Shown: piece after piece, positions 26,074-36,005 of the stretch
How the letters are laid out: each line of letters opens with the position of its first letter
How positions within the stretch are numbered: position 1 is the first letter of the stretch
Source of the DNA: Aliamphritea hakodatensis
GTDB taxonomy: Bacteria > Pseudomonadota > Gammaproteobacteria > Pseudomonadales > Balneatricaceae
Direction: 5' to 3'
Length of the DNA stretch: 64,000 bases
Assembly (NCBI RefSeq): GCF_024347195.1
Contig: NZ_AP025281.1
Location: 3,720,001-3,784,000 of the forward strand
The notes under the pieces: generated by a model
What the model was told of the DNA's origin: nothing
The model's database searches: none
Seen by the model: only the letters and a program-made list of their open reading frames with translations
Program-made: the position numbers and the translations under genes

Positions 26074-26463
26074 TTACATCACGACCTTGGTGCGGTTGTG
26101 CAGCAGGCGGTTGAGCCGTTTACGCAGGGCGGTGATTTCATCGCTAGGATGCAGGGGTTCGCTGTGTACCGCCATGAAGCGGTCGGCGAAATCGATGCTG
26201 CGCAGTACGCTGGCGTAGCGCCACATGAGGCTGTGGAAATCTTCAGGGTCCGGTTCGTTGCCGGCATCCCAGTCTTTCAGCAAGTGTATGAATTCACCCT
26301 GGGCGCTGCCGAACAGGCCCATGGTGCCAATGTCCAGCACCCGGTAGTTGTACAGCCGGCTGAGGTTTATGCGGGCGTCGAGTGTGGTGAGTGTGGGGGT
26401 GTTGTCTTCCTGTGTGCATGAACGCAGGGTATACACTGTGTTATCGATCTGATGGTTAGCCAT
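26074..26463 (-). CDS. Hypothetical protein
   Basis: A 129-residue soluble protein that I do not recognise. The ATG at 26463 has a consensus AGGAGG six bases upstream, so it is very likely translated. The sequence is predicted mixed alpha/beta, with 'LYNYRVLDIGTMGLFGSAQGEF' in the middle and a basic C-terminus ('RKRLNRLLHNRTK'). It has no membrane segment or signal. It sits between tRNA-Pro and a phage-like RNA element, so it may be part of mobile cargo. Confidence 0.7.
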   Translation of the reverse strand: MANHQIDNTVYTLRSCTQEDNTPTLTTLDARINLSRLYNYRVLDIGTMGLFGSAQGEFIHLLKDWDAGNEPDPEDFHSLMWRYASVLRSIDFADRFMAVHSEPLHPSDEITALRKRLNRLLHNRTKVVM

Positions 26464-26511
26464 ACCTGGCCTCCTGTATATTTCTTCGATATAACGCCTC
26501 AGTCCGTGAGG

Positions 26512-26592
26512 TGTCGGGAGGTTCGAAACGGCTACACAGAGACCGCGGGCTTATTCCCCACAAGGGGTTTTATATTCACCGCCCTCCCGACA
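26512..26592 (+). ncRNA. Probable phage C4-type antisense RNA (remnant)
   Basis: A perfect 10-bp stem TGTCGGGAGG (26512-26521) / CCTCCCGACA (26583-26592) closes an 81-base element. Inside it is the hairpin CCCC-ACAA-GGGG (26556-26567) and the stretch ACACAGAGACCGCGGGCTTAT in pieces ACACAGAGACCGCGGG and CTTAT. This matches, from memory, the C4 antisense RNA of P1/P4-type phages and satellites that controls an antirepressor. The open frame 26511-26771 crossing it ends in 'VPERPQGGIF' and may be a leftover of the phage leader. No intact phage gene is present. A covariance search with the Rfam C4 model would settle it. Confidence 0.55.
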
Positions 26593-26791
26593 TAACGGGA
26601 GTTTGTACCACATTTGTGGCACAAAAAAACCAACGGCATTACCGCTGGAAAATCTACTGTGTAAGAGGTTTCGACGCCTCAGGGGTCACTATGAGTCTAT
26701 TAGAGACACAGGTCAACTTGGCTGTTCACGTGCCAGAAAGGCCGCAGGGTGGGATATTTAAGTGTTACTAATCAAGGGCATGGGTGTAGAC

Positions 26792-26820
26792 CAAAAAAAG
26801 CCTCAGAACAGGCCTGAGGC
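26792..26820 (-). terminator. Rho-independent terminator (minus strand)
   Basis: On the minus strand, GCCTCAG / CTGAGGC with a 7-base loop is followed by seven T residues. It is the second of two terminators behind merR. Confidence 0.75.
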
Positions 26821-26870
26821 GCTCAGAGCGAATATTCTCCCACTGAGTTACGCGGTGCTTTAGCGGTTTA

Positions 26871-26898
26871 GAAAACAAAAGAGACCCGGGTGGGTCTC
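26871..26898 (-). terminator. Rho-independent terminator of the thrS-merR operon
   Basis: On the minus strand, GAGACCCaCCCGGGTCTC is followed by TTTTGTTTT, 52 bases after the merR stop. It closes the long translation operon. Confidence 0.8.
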
Positions 26899-26949
26899 TG
26901 TAGGGTGTGGGCAGTTGGCCGCTGAGAGGGCTATCTGGCAGATCTTAAG

Positions 26950-27309
26950 CTAGGAGCTCTTAAGCTGCTTGTTGATGTCTTCCAGCTCGTTAATCATCTG
27001 CCGCAGCAGTTGCTTATACTTGCCGGCATCATCCCCTGCCTGTTCGCCGCTGAACCATTGGCGGGCACCGTTAATGGTGTAGCCCTGGTCATACAGCAGG
27101 CCTCTGATCTGGCGAATAATCAGTACATCCTGCCGCTGGTAGTAGCGACGGTTGTTCCGTTTCACCGGGCTGATCTGTTCGAATTCCTGTTCCCAGTAGC
27201 GCAGCACGTGCGGCTTAAGGTCACACAAAGACGCTACTTCACCAATGGTGAAGTAGCGCTTGTTTGGAATGGGTAATTGATCTTCGTAGCTGGGTTCAGT
27301 CGCCGTCAT
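26950..27309 (-). CDS. MerR family regulator linked to ihfA
   Basis: A 119-residue MerR-type regulator: helix-turn-helix '[22 protein letters not shown]', the wing '[15 protein letters not shown]', then a short coiled coil. There is no metal or drug-binding domain, so it is the short form that is always found directly after ihfA in Pseudomonas-like genomes. Its target is not established. The start codon overlaps the ihfA stop by 14 bases, so translation is coupled. A strong terminator follows. Confidence 0.9.
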   Translation of the reverse strand: MTATEPSYEDQLPIPNKRYFTIGEVASLCDLKPHVLRYWEQEFEQISPVKRNNRRYYQRQDVLIIRQIRGLLYDQGYTINGARQWFSGEQAGDDAGKYKQLLRQMINELEDINKQLKSS

Positions 27310-27592
27310 AGGCCTCTACACGGTCCTTTAACTTCTGTCCCGGTTTAAAGGTGACAACCCGGCGGGCAGAGATTGGTACTTCTTCTCCGGTTTTCGGATT
27401 ACGCCCCGGCCGCTGCCGCTTGTCACGCAGATCAAAATTCCCGAAGCCAGACAGCTTTACCTGTTCATTATTCGCCAGGCTGTTACGGATCTCGTCAAAA
27501 AATGCTTCGACAATATCTTTAGCTTCGCGCTTGTTCAGGCCAAGTTCTTCATACAGGCGTTCGGCCATTTCAGCTTTCGTTAAAGAACCCAT
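27296..27592 (-). CDS. ihfA: Integration host factor alpha subunit
   Basis: A 98-residue HU/IHF-family DNA-bending protein. '[22 protein letters not shown]' opens it, and the family signature '[21 protein letters not shown]' splits as '[16 protein letters not shown]' and '[10 protein letters not shown]'. The C-terminus '[14 protein letters not shown]' is typical of IhfA. It forms a heterodimer with IhfB and bends DNA in replication, recombination and sigma-54 transcription. It lies 18 bases after pheT in the conserved order. Confidence 0.97.
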   Translation of the reverse strand: MGSLTKAEMAERLYEELGLNKREAKDIVEAFFDEIRNSLANNEQVKLSGFGNFDLRDKRQRPGRNPKTGEEVPISARRVVTFKPGQKLKDRVEAYDGD

Positions 27593-27610
27593 AAAACTTA
27601 CCCCTATCGA

Positions 27611-30001
27611 TTACTCTCGTAATGTAGCACCGTACTGTTTCTGCAGTTCAGACACAACAAAATCAATGACTTCGTTGATTTCTTCATCATTAAGAGTGCG
27701 CGATGGATGCTGCCACGTCAAGCCGAGAGCCAAGCTTTTTTGCCCCGGTTCTACGCCTTTACCCTGGTAAACATCAAACAAAGTCACCGATTTGAGGAAT
27801 TCACCGCCCTGCTGGCGGGCAATTTCCCGCACTGACTCAAAGTTGATTTTTTCATCAACCAGCAGCGCCAGGTCGCGACGTGTTTCAGGGAACTTGGAGA
27901 GGCTGTCAAAGCGTGGCAGTTTGCCGTCCAGTACTGAGGCCTGATTGATCTCAAATACGAACACAGCGCCGTTGAGGCCCAGAGATTTCACCAGTTCAGG
28001 GTGCAACGCGCCCATGTAACCGACGGTTTCACCGTTACGCTGGATCGCCGCTGACTGACCGGGGTGCAGCGCCACATGGCGTGCTGCAACGAAGCTGAAC
28101 GCTTCAGGGGAGCCACCCAGTGCCAGAATGGATTCGACGTCGCCTTTCAGGTCGTAGAAATCCACCGGTGCCGCATCGCTTGCCCAGCCTTCTGCCAGAC
28201 GCGAGCCGCTGATAATACCGGCAATGACGTTTTCCTGAATCAGTTCTTCACCGTTAGGCAGGAAGCGCTGACCCGTTTCAAACAGGCGTACACGGCTCTG
28301 CTGACGGTTCTGGTTGTATTGCAGTGCTTTCGCCAGGCCCGGCATGATGGTGGTCCGCATGACCGCCATTTCTGCAGAGATCGGGTTCGCCAGTGCAACG
28401 GCTTCGTGCTGGTCGTCAAACTGTGCTGCCAGGTTCTTTTCGATGAAGCTGTAGGTGATCGCTTCCTGATAACCGCGAGCTACCAGTTGACGGCGCACGT
28501 CGTGCAGATCCAGCTGGGATTCATCATCGGCAATGATGCTCAGTTCAGCAGTCGGTACTTTAACCGGCAGGTTGTTGTAGCCGTATACCCGCGCCAGTTC
28601 TTCGATCAGATCCACTTCGATGCTGATGTCGAAACGGTAGGAAGGCACTGCGAATGTCCATGTGCCTTCGCCACGCTCAACAATTTCCAGACCCAGACGG
28701 GTGAGGATTTCTTCAATTTCTTCTACCTGCATTTCAAAGGCCAGCAGCTGGTTAACCTTGCTCTGGCGCAGGGTTACCTGGCGGGCGCTTGGCAGGTCAG
28801 CTTCGCTAACGGCTTCAATAACCGGGCCAACTTCACCGCCGACGATGTCTAATAACAGCTGAGTGGCACGCTCGGTGGCTTTGCGCTGCAGCTGCCAGTC
28901 TACACCACGCTCGTAGCGGTGGGAGGCATCGGTGTGCAGGCCGTAAGAACGGGCTTTACCGGCAATGGCGATCTGGTCGAAGAAGGCACATTCCAGGAAG
29001 ATGTCTTTGCTGTCAGCGGTTACACCGGTGTCCTGACCGCCGAAGATACCGGCCATGGCAACCACGCGTTCTTTGTCGGCAATGATCAGAGTATCGGTGG
29101 TCAGCTCAACTTCGCTGCCGTCCAGCAGGGTCAGCTTTTCGCCGGCTTCCGGGTAACGGACAACAATGCCACCCTTCAGGGTGTTCAGGTCGAAGGCGTG
29201 CATCGGCTGGCCCAGTTCAGCCTGTACGTAGTTGGTCACGTCAACCACAGGGTCGATGCTGCGGAAACCGAAACGTTCCAGACGTTCAACCATCCACTGC
29301 GGTGCCTTGGCAGACATGTCCACATTGCGGATCACTCGGCCCAGGTAACGCGGGCAGGCTTGCGGCGCTTCCAGCTCAATGCTGAAGGTGTCGTCAATCG
29401 CTGGGGCAACGGCGTCTACTTCGACAAAGTTAACCGGTACCTTGTTCAGTACACCCACTTCACGGGCCATACCGGTGATCGACAGGCAGTCACCGCGGTT
29501 CGGTGTCAGGTCGACGTCGATGATTTTGTCATCCAGCGACAGGTGTTCACGCAGGCAGGTACCCACCGGCGCATCGGCCGCCAGTTCCATGATGCCGGCA
29601 GCGTCTTCAGAGATGTTCAGTTCATTTGCGGCACACAGCATGCCGAAAGATTCAACCTGACGCAGTTTAGCTTTCTTGATTTTAAAGTCTTTGCCATCCG
29701 GGCCAGCCAGTACGGATCCTACAGTAGCAAAGGCTGTTTTCAGGCCGGCACGGGCGTTAGGCGCACCGCAGACTACCTGAACAGTTTCGTTGCCGTTATT
29801 CACCTGGCACACACGCAGCTTGTCGGCGTTCGGGTGCTGTTCGGCGCTGATGATTTCGCCCACGATCACGCCGCTGAATTCACCGGCAACCGAAAGGATG
29901 TCATCAACTTCAAGGCCTGCCATGGTGATCTGGTCAGCAATGCCCTGGGTATCTACTGCAGGATCAACCAGTTCCCGCAACCACTTTTCACTGAATTTCA
30001 T
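27611..30001 (-). CDS. pheT: Phenylalanine-tRNA ligase beta subunit
   Basis: The large subunit of the alpha2-beta2 PheRS, 796 residues, full length. It has the N-terminal tRNA-binding OB fold ('GVIVGEIISAEQHPNADKLR'), the B3/B4 editing domain with 'LTPNRGDCLSI', the B5 domain, and the C-terminal ferredoxin-like anticodon-binding domain ('FPETRRDLALLVDE'). It edits mischarged Tyr-tRNA(Phe) and binds the tRNA. It starts 43 bases after pheS. Confidence 0.98.
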   Translation of the reverse strand: MKFSEKWLRELVDPAVDTQGIADQITMAGLEVDDILSVAGEFSGVIVGEIISAEQHPNADKLRVCQVNNGNETVQVVCGAPNARAGLKTAFATVGSVLAGPDGKDFKIKKAKLRQVESFGMLCAANELNISEDAAGIMELAADAPVGTCLREHLSLDDKIIDVDLTPNRGDCLSITGMAREVGVLNKVPVNFVEVDAVAPAIDDTFSIELEAPQACPRYLGRVIRNVDMSAKAPQWMVERLERFGFRSIDPVVDVTNYVQAELGQPMHAFDLNTLKGGIVVRYPEAGEKLTLLDGSEVELTTDTLIIADKERVVAMAGIFGGQDTGVTADSKDIFLECAFFDQIAIAGKARSYGLHTDASHRYERGVDWQLQRKATERATQLLLDIVGGEVGPVIEAVSEADLPSARQVTLRQSKVNQLLAFEMQVEEIEEILTRLGLEIVERGEGTWTFAVPSYRFDISIEVDLIEELARVYGYNNLPVKVPTAELSIIADDESQLDLHDVRRQLVARGYQEAITYSFIEKNLAAQFDDQHEAVALANPISAEMAVMRTTIMPGLAKALQYNQNRQQSRVRLFETGQRFLPNGEELIQENVIAGIISGSRLAEGWASDAAPVDFYDLKGDVESILALGGSPEAFSFVAARHVALHPGQSAAIQRNGETVGYMGALHPELVKSLGLNGAVFVFEINQASVLDGKLPRFDSLSKFPETRRDLALLVDEKINFESVREIARQQGGEFLKSVTLFDVYQGKGVEPGQKSLALGLTWQHPSRTLNDEEINEVIDFVVSELQKQYGATLRE

Positions 30002-30044
30002 AGTAATTTTCCGATATCTGTAAGCGTAATAAAGTCACTCAGGC

Positions 30045-31028
<984 letters not shown>

Positions 31029-31040
31029 TTATGGCTCCAA

Positions 31041-31075
31041 ATAAAAATAGGGGAAGAGCTTGCACCCTTCCCCTA
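31041..31075 (-). terminator. Attenuator-like terminator between rplT and pheS
   Basis: On the minus strand, a perfect 9-bp stem TAGGGGAAG / CTTCCCCTA is followed by TTTTTATTT, ending only 12 bases before the pheS start. A second perfect hairpin AACTAAGC-AAC-GCTTAGTT lies at 31093-31111. No Phe-rich leader peptide is visible, so an E. coli pheM-type mechanism is not supported. Confidence 0.75.
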
Positions 31076-31120
31076 TTACACATTCAATGCTCAACTAAGC
31101 GTTGCTTAGTTAAAGGTGTC

Positions 31121-31474
31121 TTACAGTGCAGCTTTAGCTTTTTCGACGATCGCAGCAAAAACCTGCGCTTCGTGTACAGCCAGATCAGCCAGCACCTTAC
31201 GATCGATTTCGATAGATGCTTTCTTCAGACCAGCGATAAAGCGGCTGTAGGACAAACCATTGATGCGGGCAGCAGCGTTGATACGAGCGATCCACAGCGC
31301 GCGGAACTGACGCTTACGCTGACGACGGTCACGGTATGCATACTGACCTGCTTTGATTACTGCCTGTTTAGCAACGCGGAATACCCGGCTGCGAGCGCCG
31401 TAGTAACCTTTTGCTTTTTTCAGGATTTTCTTGTGACGACGGTGTGCTACTACACCACGTTTTACACGTGCCAT
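31121..31474 (-). CDS. rplT: 50S ribosomal protein L20
   Basis: 117 residues, full length. It starts '[25 protein letters not shown]' (in pieces '[15 protein letters not shown]' and '[10 protein letters not shown]') and is strongly basic. It is an assembly protein of the large subunit; in enterobacteria it also represses its own operon by binding the leader of rpmI-rplT. It follows rpmI by 39 bases. Confidence 0.98.
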   Translation of the reverse strand: MARVKRGVVAHRRHKKILKKAKGYYGARSRVFRVAKQAVIKAGQYAYRDRRQRKRQFRALWIARINAAARINGLSYSRFIAGLKKASIEIDRKVLADLAVHEAQVFAAIVEKAKAAL

Positions 31475-31513
31475 GATATTTCTTCCTAATTAAAAATTGT
31501 GACTACTACGAGC

Positions 31514-31708
31514 TTAGATGTAAGGCAACATACGCTTGATCAGCTTGGTGTCCGCTGCATGAACCTGCAGTAATGGACGCAGCTGACGCTTACGCTTAGT
31601 AGACTTTTTAGTCAGGATGTGGCTTGTGAAAGACTGCTTGTGCTTAAAGCCGTTCGCGGTCTTCTTAAAACGTTTCGCAGCACCGCTGCAAGATTTCATT
31701 TTAGGCAT
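31514..31708 (-). CDS. rpmI: 50S ribosomal protein L35
   Basis: 64 residues beginning '[14 protein letters not shown]' and containing the basic block '[12 protein letters not shown]'. The start is ATG 31708, with GGGGA about 7 bases upstream; an earlier in-frame codon would add an unrelated extension. It lies between infC and rplT, with a strong hairpin in front (31752-31790). Confidence 0.97.
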   Translation of the reverse strand: MPKMKSCSGAAKRFKKTANGFKHKQSFTSHILTKKSTKRKRQLRPLLQVHAADTKLIKRMLPYI

Positions 31709-31751
31709 TACTAAATCCCCACGCATTCGTTAGTTATGTTTCGTCTCAGAC

Positions 31752-31790
31752 AACACAAAACCCGCACCGACTCCGAAGAGGTGGTACGGG
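31752..31790 (-). terminator. Hairpin with UUCG tetraloop between infC and rpmI
   Basis: On the minus strand, CCCGTACC / GGTGCGGG (one G-U) encloses CTC-TTCG-GAG and is followed by TTTTGTG. It looks like a terminator or attenuator placed where L20-dependent control of rpmI-rplT is known in other bacteria. The specific L20 contact cannot be shown here. Confidence 0.7.
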
Positions 31791-31810
31791 CCTTAATGAA
31801 GTAACCGAGA

Positions 31811-32353
31811 TTACTTTTTCTTTTTCGGAGCTATGACCATAGTCAGTTGGCGGCCTTCCATTTTTGGACGCTGCTCAACGGTACCAAGCTCAATCAGGTC
31901 CTGTTCGACCCGATTCAACAGCTTCATACCTAACTCCTGGTGTGCCATTTCACGGCCGCGGTAACGCAGGGTTACCTTGGCCTTATCGCCACCTTCCAGG
32001 AAACGTATCAGGTTGCGTAGTTTTACCTGATAATCCCCATCTTCCGTATTCGGACGGAACTTCACTTCCTTGACCTGCATCTGCACTTGCTTTTTCTTCT
32101 GTGCATTTGCTTCTTTCTTCTTCTCGTACAGGTATTTACCGTAGTCCATAACCTTACATACGATCGGATCAGAATCAGAAATCTGAACCAGGTCAAGTTC
32201 AACTTCTTGGGCCGCTTCTAAAGCGTCCTTGAGAGGCACTACGCCTATCTGTGTTCCATCGGGACCAATCAATCGACACTCGCGGGCGCTGATGTTCTCA
32301 TTAATCGGCGGCTTGGACCGCTCATTGCGCCCTCTTCTGTTATCGCGCTTGAT
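31811..32353 (-). CDS. infC: Translation initiation factor IF-3, non-canonical AUC start
   Basis: A 180-residue IF-3, the usual length. The N-domain contains '[20 protein letters not shown]' and '[14 protein letters not shown]'; the C-domain contains '[19 protein letters not shown]' and ends 'APKKKK'. There is no ATG, GTG or TTG upstream of the conserved N-terminus in frame. The codon that gives the correct length and 'IKRDNRR' start is ATC at 32351-32353, with GGAG eight bases upstream. infC is known for rare start codons (AUU in E. coli and Pseudomonas), which let IF-3 repress its own translation. Starting at the first common codon (TTG 32272) would delete about 27 conserved residues. Confidence 0.95.
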   Translation of the reverse strand: MKRDNRRGRNERSKPPINENISARECRLIGPDGTQIGVVPLKDALEAAQEVELDLVQISDSDPIVCKVMDYGKYLYEKKKEANAQKKKQVQMQVKEVKFRPNTEDGDYQVKLRNLIRFLEGGDKAKVTLRYRGREMAHQELGMKLLNRVEQDLIELGTVEQRPKMEGRQLTMVIAPKKKK

Positions 32354-32376
32354 AGTGGTATCTCCGTAAAAATTAA

Positions 32377-34296
32377 CTAAACCTTGCGACCTTTGCTGGC
32401 AACATCTTGGCCAAGGTGGTCACAAAACTCTGCAATCGACAAAGTGCCGAGATCTTCACCGGTCCGGGTACGAACTGCCACGGTGCCGGTTTCAACTTCC
32501 TTATCGCCGACAACCAGCAAATAAGGAACCTTAGATATTGTGTGCTCGCGGATTTTAAAGCCGATTTTCTCATTTCTCAAGTCCGCTTTAGCAAAGAATC
32601 CAAGATCTTGTAACTTTTCTTCGATTTCACGGCAATAATCGGCCTGTTTATCGGTAATATTCATAATTGCGACCTGCTCAGGTGCTAACCAGGTCGGTAA
32701 TGCACCGGCCGAGTTTTCAATCAGAATACCGATAAAGCGTTCAAATGAACCCAGAATCGCACGGTGTAACATAACCGGCGTTTCACGCTCACCCGCTTCG
32801 TTCACAAACTGGGCATTCAGACGGCCCGGCATTGAGAAGTCCACCTGAATAGTACCGCACTGCCATACACGACCCAGGCAGTCTTTCAGTGAGAATTCAA
32901 CTTTAGGGCCGTAGAAGGCACCTTCACCCGGCAGTTCAGCCCAGTCCAGACCGGCCGCGTCCAGCGCGTCGCCCAGTGCTTTTTCAGCCTTGTCCCACAC
33001 TTCGTCAGAACCCACACGCTGTTCAGGGCGGGTAGACAGTTTGTAAATCACTTCGTCGAAACCGAAGTCAGCGTACACTTCGTGCAGGAAGTCGATGAAA
33101 CGGGCTACTTCTTCCTGAATTGCATCTTCAGCACAGAAGATGTGAGCATCATCCTGTACGAAACCGCGGACACGCATAATGCCGTGCAACGCACCAGACG
33201 GTTCGTTACGGTGGCAGCAACCGAATTCAGCCAGACGCAGTGGCAGATCACGGTATGAACGCAGGCCCTGGTTGAATACCTGAATGTGGCACGGGCAGTT
33301 CATTGGCTTAACCGCAAAGTCACGGCTCTCAGAGTGCGTAGTAAACATCTCTTCTGAGAACTTGTCCCAGTGACCGGACTTCTCCCACAGGGTACGTTCA
33401 ACGACCTGCGGGGTTTTGATTTCGTCGTAACCGTGCTGGCGCTGCTTGATGCGCATGTACTGTTCGATGGTCTGATACAGCTTCCAGCCGTTCGGGTGCC
33501 AGAACACCATGCCCGGTGCTTCTTCCTGCAGGTGGAACAGGTCCAGCTGCTTGCCCAGTTTACGGTGGTCACGCTTTTCAGCTTCTTCCAGCTGGTGCAG
33601 GTAGGCTTTCAGTTCTTTCTTATCGCGCCATGCTGTGCCGTATACACGCTGCAGCATTTCGTTTTCAGAGTTACCGCGCCAGTAAGCACCGGCAACCTTC
33701 ATCAGTTTGAAAGAACGCAGGACACGGGTGTTTGCCACGTGCGGGCCACGGCACATGTCGATGTATTCTTCGTGGTGATACAGGCCAACTTCAGTCACGG
33801 ACTCATCCAGACCGTCAATCAGCTCAACCTTGAACACTTCACCACGGTCAGCAAAAATCTGACGTGCTTCAGCAACCGGCGTCATCTTCTTAACAACGTC
33901 GTAATCTTTTTTGATCAGTTCCTGAACGCGTTTTTCCAGTACTACCAGATCATCCGGTGTGAAGTGGTGCTCGCTGGATACGTCGTAGTAGAAACCATTG
34001 TCGATAACCGGACCGATCGCCATCTTTACATCCGGGTAGAGCTGCTTCATAGCATGCCCTAACAGGTGCGCAAAAGAGTGACGGATAATGTGCAGGCCGT
34101 CTTCATCCCGAGGGGTTACGATAGCAACTTCAGCGTCCGTGGTGATAAGTTCGCAGGCGTCAACCAGTTCACCGTTAATACGGCCGGCAACCGTGGCTTT
34201 CGCCAGGCCAGCGCCAATATCAGCAGCAACTTCTAATACAGTAACCGGGTTAGCAAACTCACGTTTGCTGCCATCAGGAAGCGTAATAATAGGCAT
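32377..34296 (-). CDS. thrS: Threonine-tRNA ligase
   Basis: 639 residues. In order: TGS domain ('[11 protein letters not shown]'), editing domain with the metal motif '[16 protein letters not shown]' and '[13 protein letters not shown]', class II core with the zinc ligands ('MNCPCHI'), '[15 protein letters not shown]' and motif 3 '[15 protein letters not shown]', then the anticodon-binding domain. The ATG at 34296 is preceded by AAGGAA. It is the first gene of the translation operon and sits 23 bases before the infC start. The hairpin at 34320-34340 lies just upstream of its ribosome-binding site. Confidence 0.98.
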   Translation of the reverse strand: MPIITLPDGSKREFANPVTVLEVAADIGAGLAKATVAGRINGELVDACELITTDAEVAIVTPRDEDGLHIIRHSFAHLLGHAMKQLYPDVKMAIGPVIDNGFYYDVSSEHHFTPDDLVVLEKRVQELIKKDYDVVKKMTPVAEARQIFADRGEVFKVELIDGLDESVTEVGLYHHEEYIDMCRGPHVANTRVLRSFKLMKVAGAYWRGNSENEMLQRVYGTAWRDKKELKAYLHQLEEAEKRDHRKLGKQLDLFHLQEEAPGMVFWHPNGWKLYQTIEQYMRIKQRQHGYDEIKTPQVVERTLWEKSGHWDKFSEEMFTTHSESRDFAVKPMNCPCHIQVFNQGLRSYRDLPLRLAEFGCCHRNEPSGALHGIMRVRGFVQDDAHIFCAEDAIQEEVARFIDFLHEVYADFGFDEVIYKLSTRPEQRVGSDEVWDKAEKALGDALDAAGLDWAELPGEGAFYGPKVEFSLKDCLGRVWQCGTIQVDFSMPGRLNAQFVNEAGERETPVMLHRAILGSFERFIGILIENSAGALPTWLAPEQVAIMNITDKQADYCREIEEKLQDLGFFAKADLRNEKIGFKIREHTISKVPYLLVVGDKEVETGTVAVRTRTGEDLGTLSIAEFCDHLGQDVASKGRKV

Positions 34297-34623
34297 TGAA
34301 TTTCCTTTTTTTCTCAGTGGTGGCCCATACCAGAGGCCACTTAAGCACAGGGGTGCAGCACGGCGGAATGGCAGGAAGCCAGCCGACATACCCACACGAC
34401 AGTACGGTATCTAAAAATGAACGCGGAATTGTACGTGATTGTTCTCTAAAGAGGTAGCCTGTAAAGGCAGCCTGACGGGGATTTTTTATGATTTCCCTCA
34501 GCATTTCAGGAAATTACTGACCAGCCGGTAAAACCCGTTTTTCAAAATCACGCTGCACGTGCTGCACTAAGCGGCCAAAACCACTATGATCAGGCCTTTA
34601 TTAACAGCCACAGAGGTACGCCC
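34297..34623. other. thrS leader and divergent promoter region
   Basis: About 330 bases between the divergent thrS and msrC. On the thrS side a hairpin GTGGCC / GGCCAC (34320-34340, 9-base loop) is placed directly before the thrS ribosome-binding site. It could be a translational operator, as ThrRS represses its own mRNA in E. coli, but no tRNA-Thr anticodon mimic is obvious. I could not place promoters with confidence. Confidence 0.45.
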
Positions 34624-35082
34624 GTGAACCCCGTTTATCAGGATATACATATGCAACTGGATGGTTTGCTTGAGGGCGAAACCAGCTGGATCAGCAACCT
34701 GGCGAATACCTCTGCCCTGCTGTGGATGTACCTGCCGGACATCAACTGGGTCGGCTTTTATATCCGCAAAGATGACGAACTGGTGCTCGGCCCGTTTCAG
34801 GGTAAGCCGGCCTGTACGCGTATCCCGATTGGCAAGGGCGTATGCGGTACCGCCGCGGCAACCCTTGAATCACAACTGGTCATGGATGTGCACGAATTTC
34901 CCGGCCATATCGCCTGCGATGCAGAGTCTAATTCTGAAGTGGTGATTCCCATCGTCCGTAACGGTAAGCTGATTGCCGTGTTGGATGTGGACAGCCCGGA
35001 CAAAGCCCGTTTCACCAAAGGGGATGTGGCAGGGCTGGAAAAAGTCGTCGATATTATTCTGCGCCACCAAACCGCCGAGTAA
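34624..35082 (+). CDS. msrC: Free methionine-(R)-sulfoxide reductase (GAF domain)
   Basis: A 152-residue single GAF-domain protein. It carries the three catalytic cysteines of fRMsr with exactly the E. coli spacing: C64 in 'KPACTRIP', C74 in 'GKGVCGTA' and C98 in 'HIACDAESNSE' (steps of 10 and 24). It reduces free Met-R-sulfoxide using thioredoxin-type electrons. The start is GTG 34624, with AGAGGT upstream, giving the family's N-terminal length. An internal ATG at 34651 also has a good site. The Crp-family gene follows after only four bases, so the two are co-transcribed. Confidence 0.92.
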   Translation: MNPVYQDIHMQLDGLLEGETSWISNLANTSALLWMYLPDINWVGFYIRKDDELVLGPFQGKPACTRIPIGKGVCGTAAATLESQLVMDVHEFPGHIACDAESNSEVVIPIVRNGKLIAVLDVDSPDKARFTKGDVAGLEKVVDIILRHQTAE

Positions 35083-35086
35083 CCTT

Positions 35087-35695
35087 ATGCTGCCGGAGAT
35101 TCTTCAGCGGTATCCTGAAATGCAGGTACCGGCTGACCAGACGGTGCTGTCTCAGGGGCAGCATTGTGAAAACTGCTTCGTCATCACCCAGGGCTGTGTA
35201 AAGGTGTTTGGCCGCTCCGCCGAAGGCCGGGAGCTGGTGCTGTACCGGATCAACAGCGGCGAAATCTGCGTACTCACCACCGCCTGCCTGCTCAGCAACG
35301 ACAGCTTTCCGGCAGAGGCCATCAGTGAAACAGCTGTCACTGCCCGGGTCATTCCCCTGCAGGATTTTCGCCGTTTGCTGGGTGAGTCTGAAGGTTTCCG
35401 GGAATTTGTTTTCGACGGTTTCAGCCAGCGCCTCGCCAACCTGATGCAACAGCTGGAAAGCATCACTCTGGCCAGCGTCGACCAGCGTCTGCTCCGTTAT
35501 CTGCTCAGCAATGCCGACCATAAGCAACAACTGCATGCCACCCATCAGTACATTGCCATTGAAATCGGCAGCGCCCGTGAAGTGGTTAGCCGCCATTTGA
35601 AAAGCCTGGAAAAACAGGGGCTGATTCGCCTTCAGCGTGGTTGTATTGAAGTACTCAGGCAGGCAGAGCTGAGCGCGATGCTCCCGGAAAGCTGA
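35087..35695 (+). CDS. Crp/Fnr family transcriptional regulator
   Basis: 202 residues: an N-terminal cyclic-nucleotide-type beta-roll ('LSQGQHCENCFVITQGCVKVF' region) and a C-terminal winged helix with 'AIEIGSAREVVSRHLKSLEKQG', the Crp/Fnr recognition helix. The N-terminal four-cysteine cluster of true FNR is absent, so it is not an Fe-S oxygen sensor of that type; the signal is unknown. The start is ATG 35087, four bases after msrC. Co-transcription with a methionine-sulfoxide reductase suggests an oxidative or electrophile signal. The targets are not visible. Confidence 0.9.
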   Translation: MLPEILQRYPEMQVPADQTVLSQGQHCENCFVITQGCVKVFGRSAEGRELVLYRINSGEICVLTTACLLSNDSFPAEAISETAVTARVIPLQDFRRLLGESEGFREFVFDGFSQRLANLMQQLESITLASVDQRLLRYLLSNADHKQQLHATHQYIAIEIGSAREVVSRHLKSLEKQGLIRLQRGCIEVLRQAELSAMLPES

Positions 35696-35722
35696 GACAC
35701 CTCCCAGGATGTGACCCTCCGC

Positions 35723-35950
35723 TTACGACCAGTAATTATTCGCCATCGCCACGGTCTGAAAGTTAATTGCGATTACCTGCGAAGAGGCGATCAGACTGTT
35801 GGCATCCTGCTCATAGACCGGCCGCAACTTCTGGCGTACTTCATCTTTGGGCTGGGTGTATTTCACCCCCATACGGGCCATTTTAATCGCCAGCTCGTAA
35901 CCGGCTTGCGGGTCGTCTGTTTTCAAACTGCTTAACCATTGTGTTTGCAT
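35723..35950 (-). CDS. Hypothetical small protein
   Basis: A 75-residue protein of unknown family with a plausible ribosome-binding site (AGAGAG) before the ATG. It has no signal peptide or membrane segment and ends 'AINFQTVAMANNYWS'. Its composition is normal for a small cytosolic protein. It is in the same orientation as, and downstream of, the catalase-like gene, with a 55-base gap. Confidence 0.55.
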   Translation of the reverse strand: MQTQWLSSLKTDDPQAGYELAIKMARMGVKYTQPKDEVRQKLRPVYEQDANSLIASSQVIAINFQTVAMANNYWS

Positions 35951-36005
35951 CTTGGGGCTCTCTGTCTGTTATTAGAATTTGCTGGAAGCTTTCGACGGCT
36001 AAAAC

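Noticed and set aside
34274..34504. Leader peptide or short gene before thrS
   Set aside because: The frame overlaps the thrS start, has no ribosome-binding site and lacks a threonine run.
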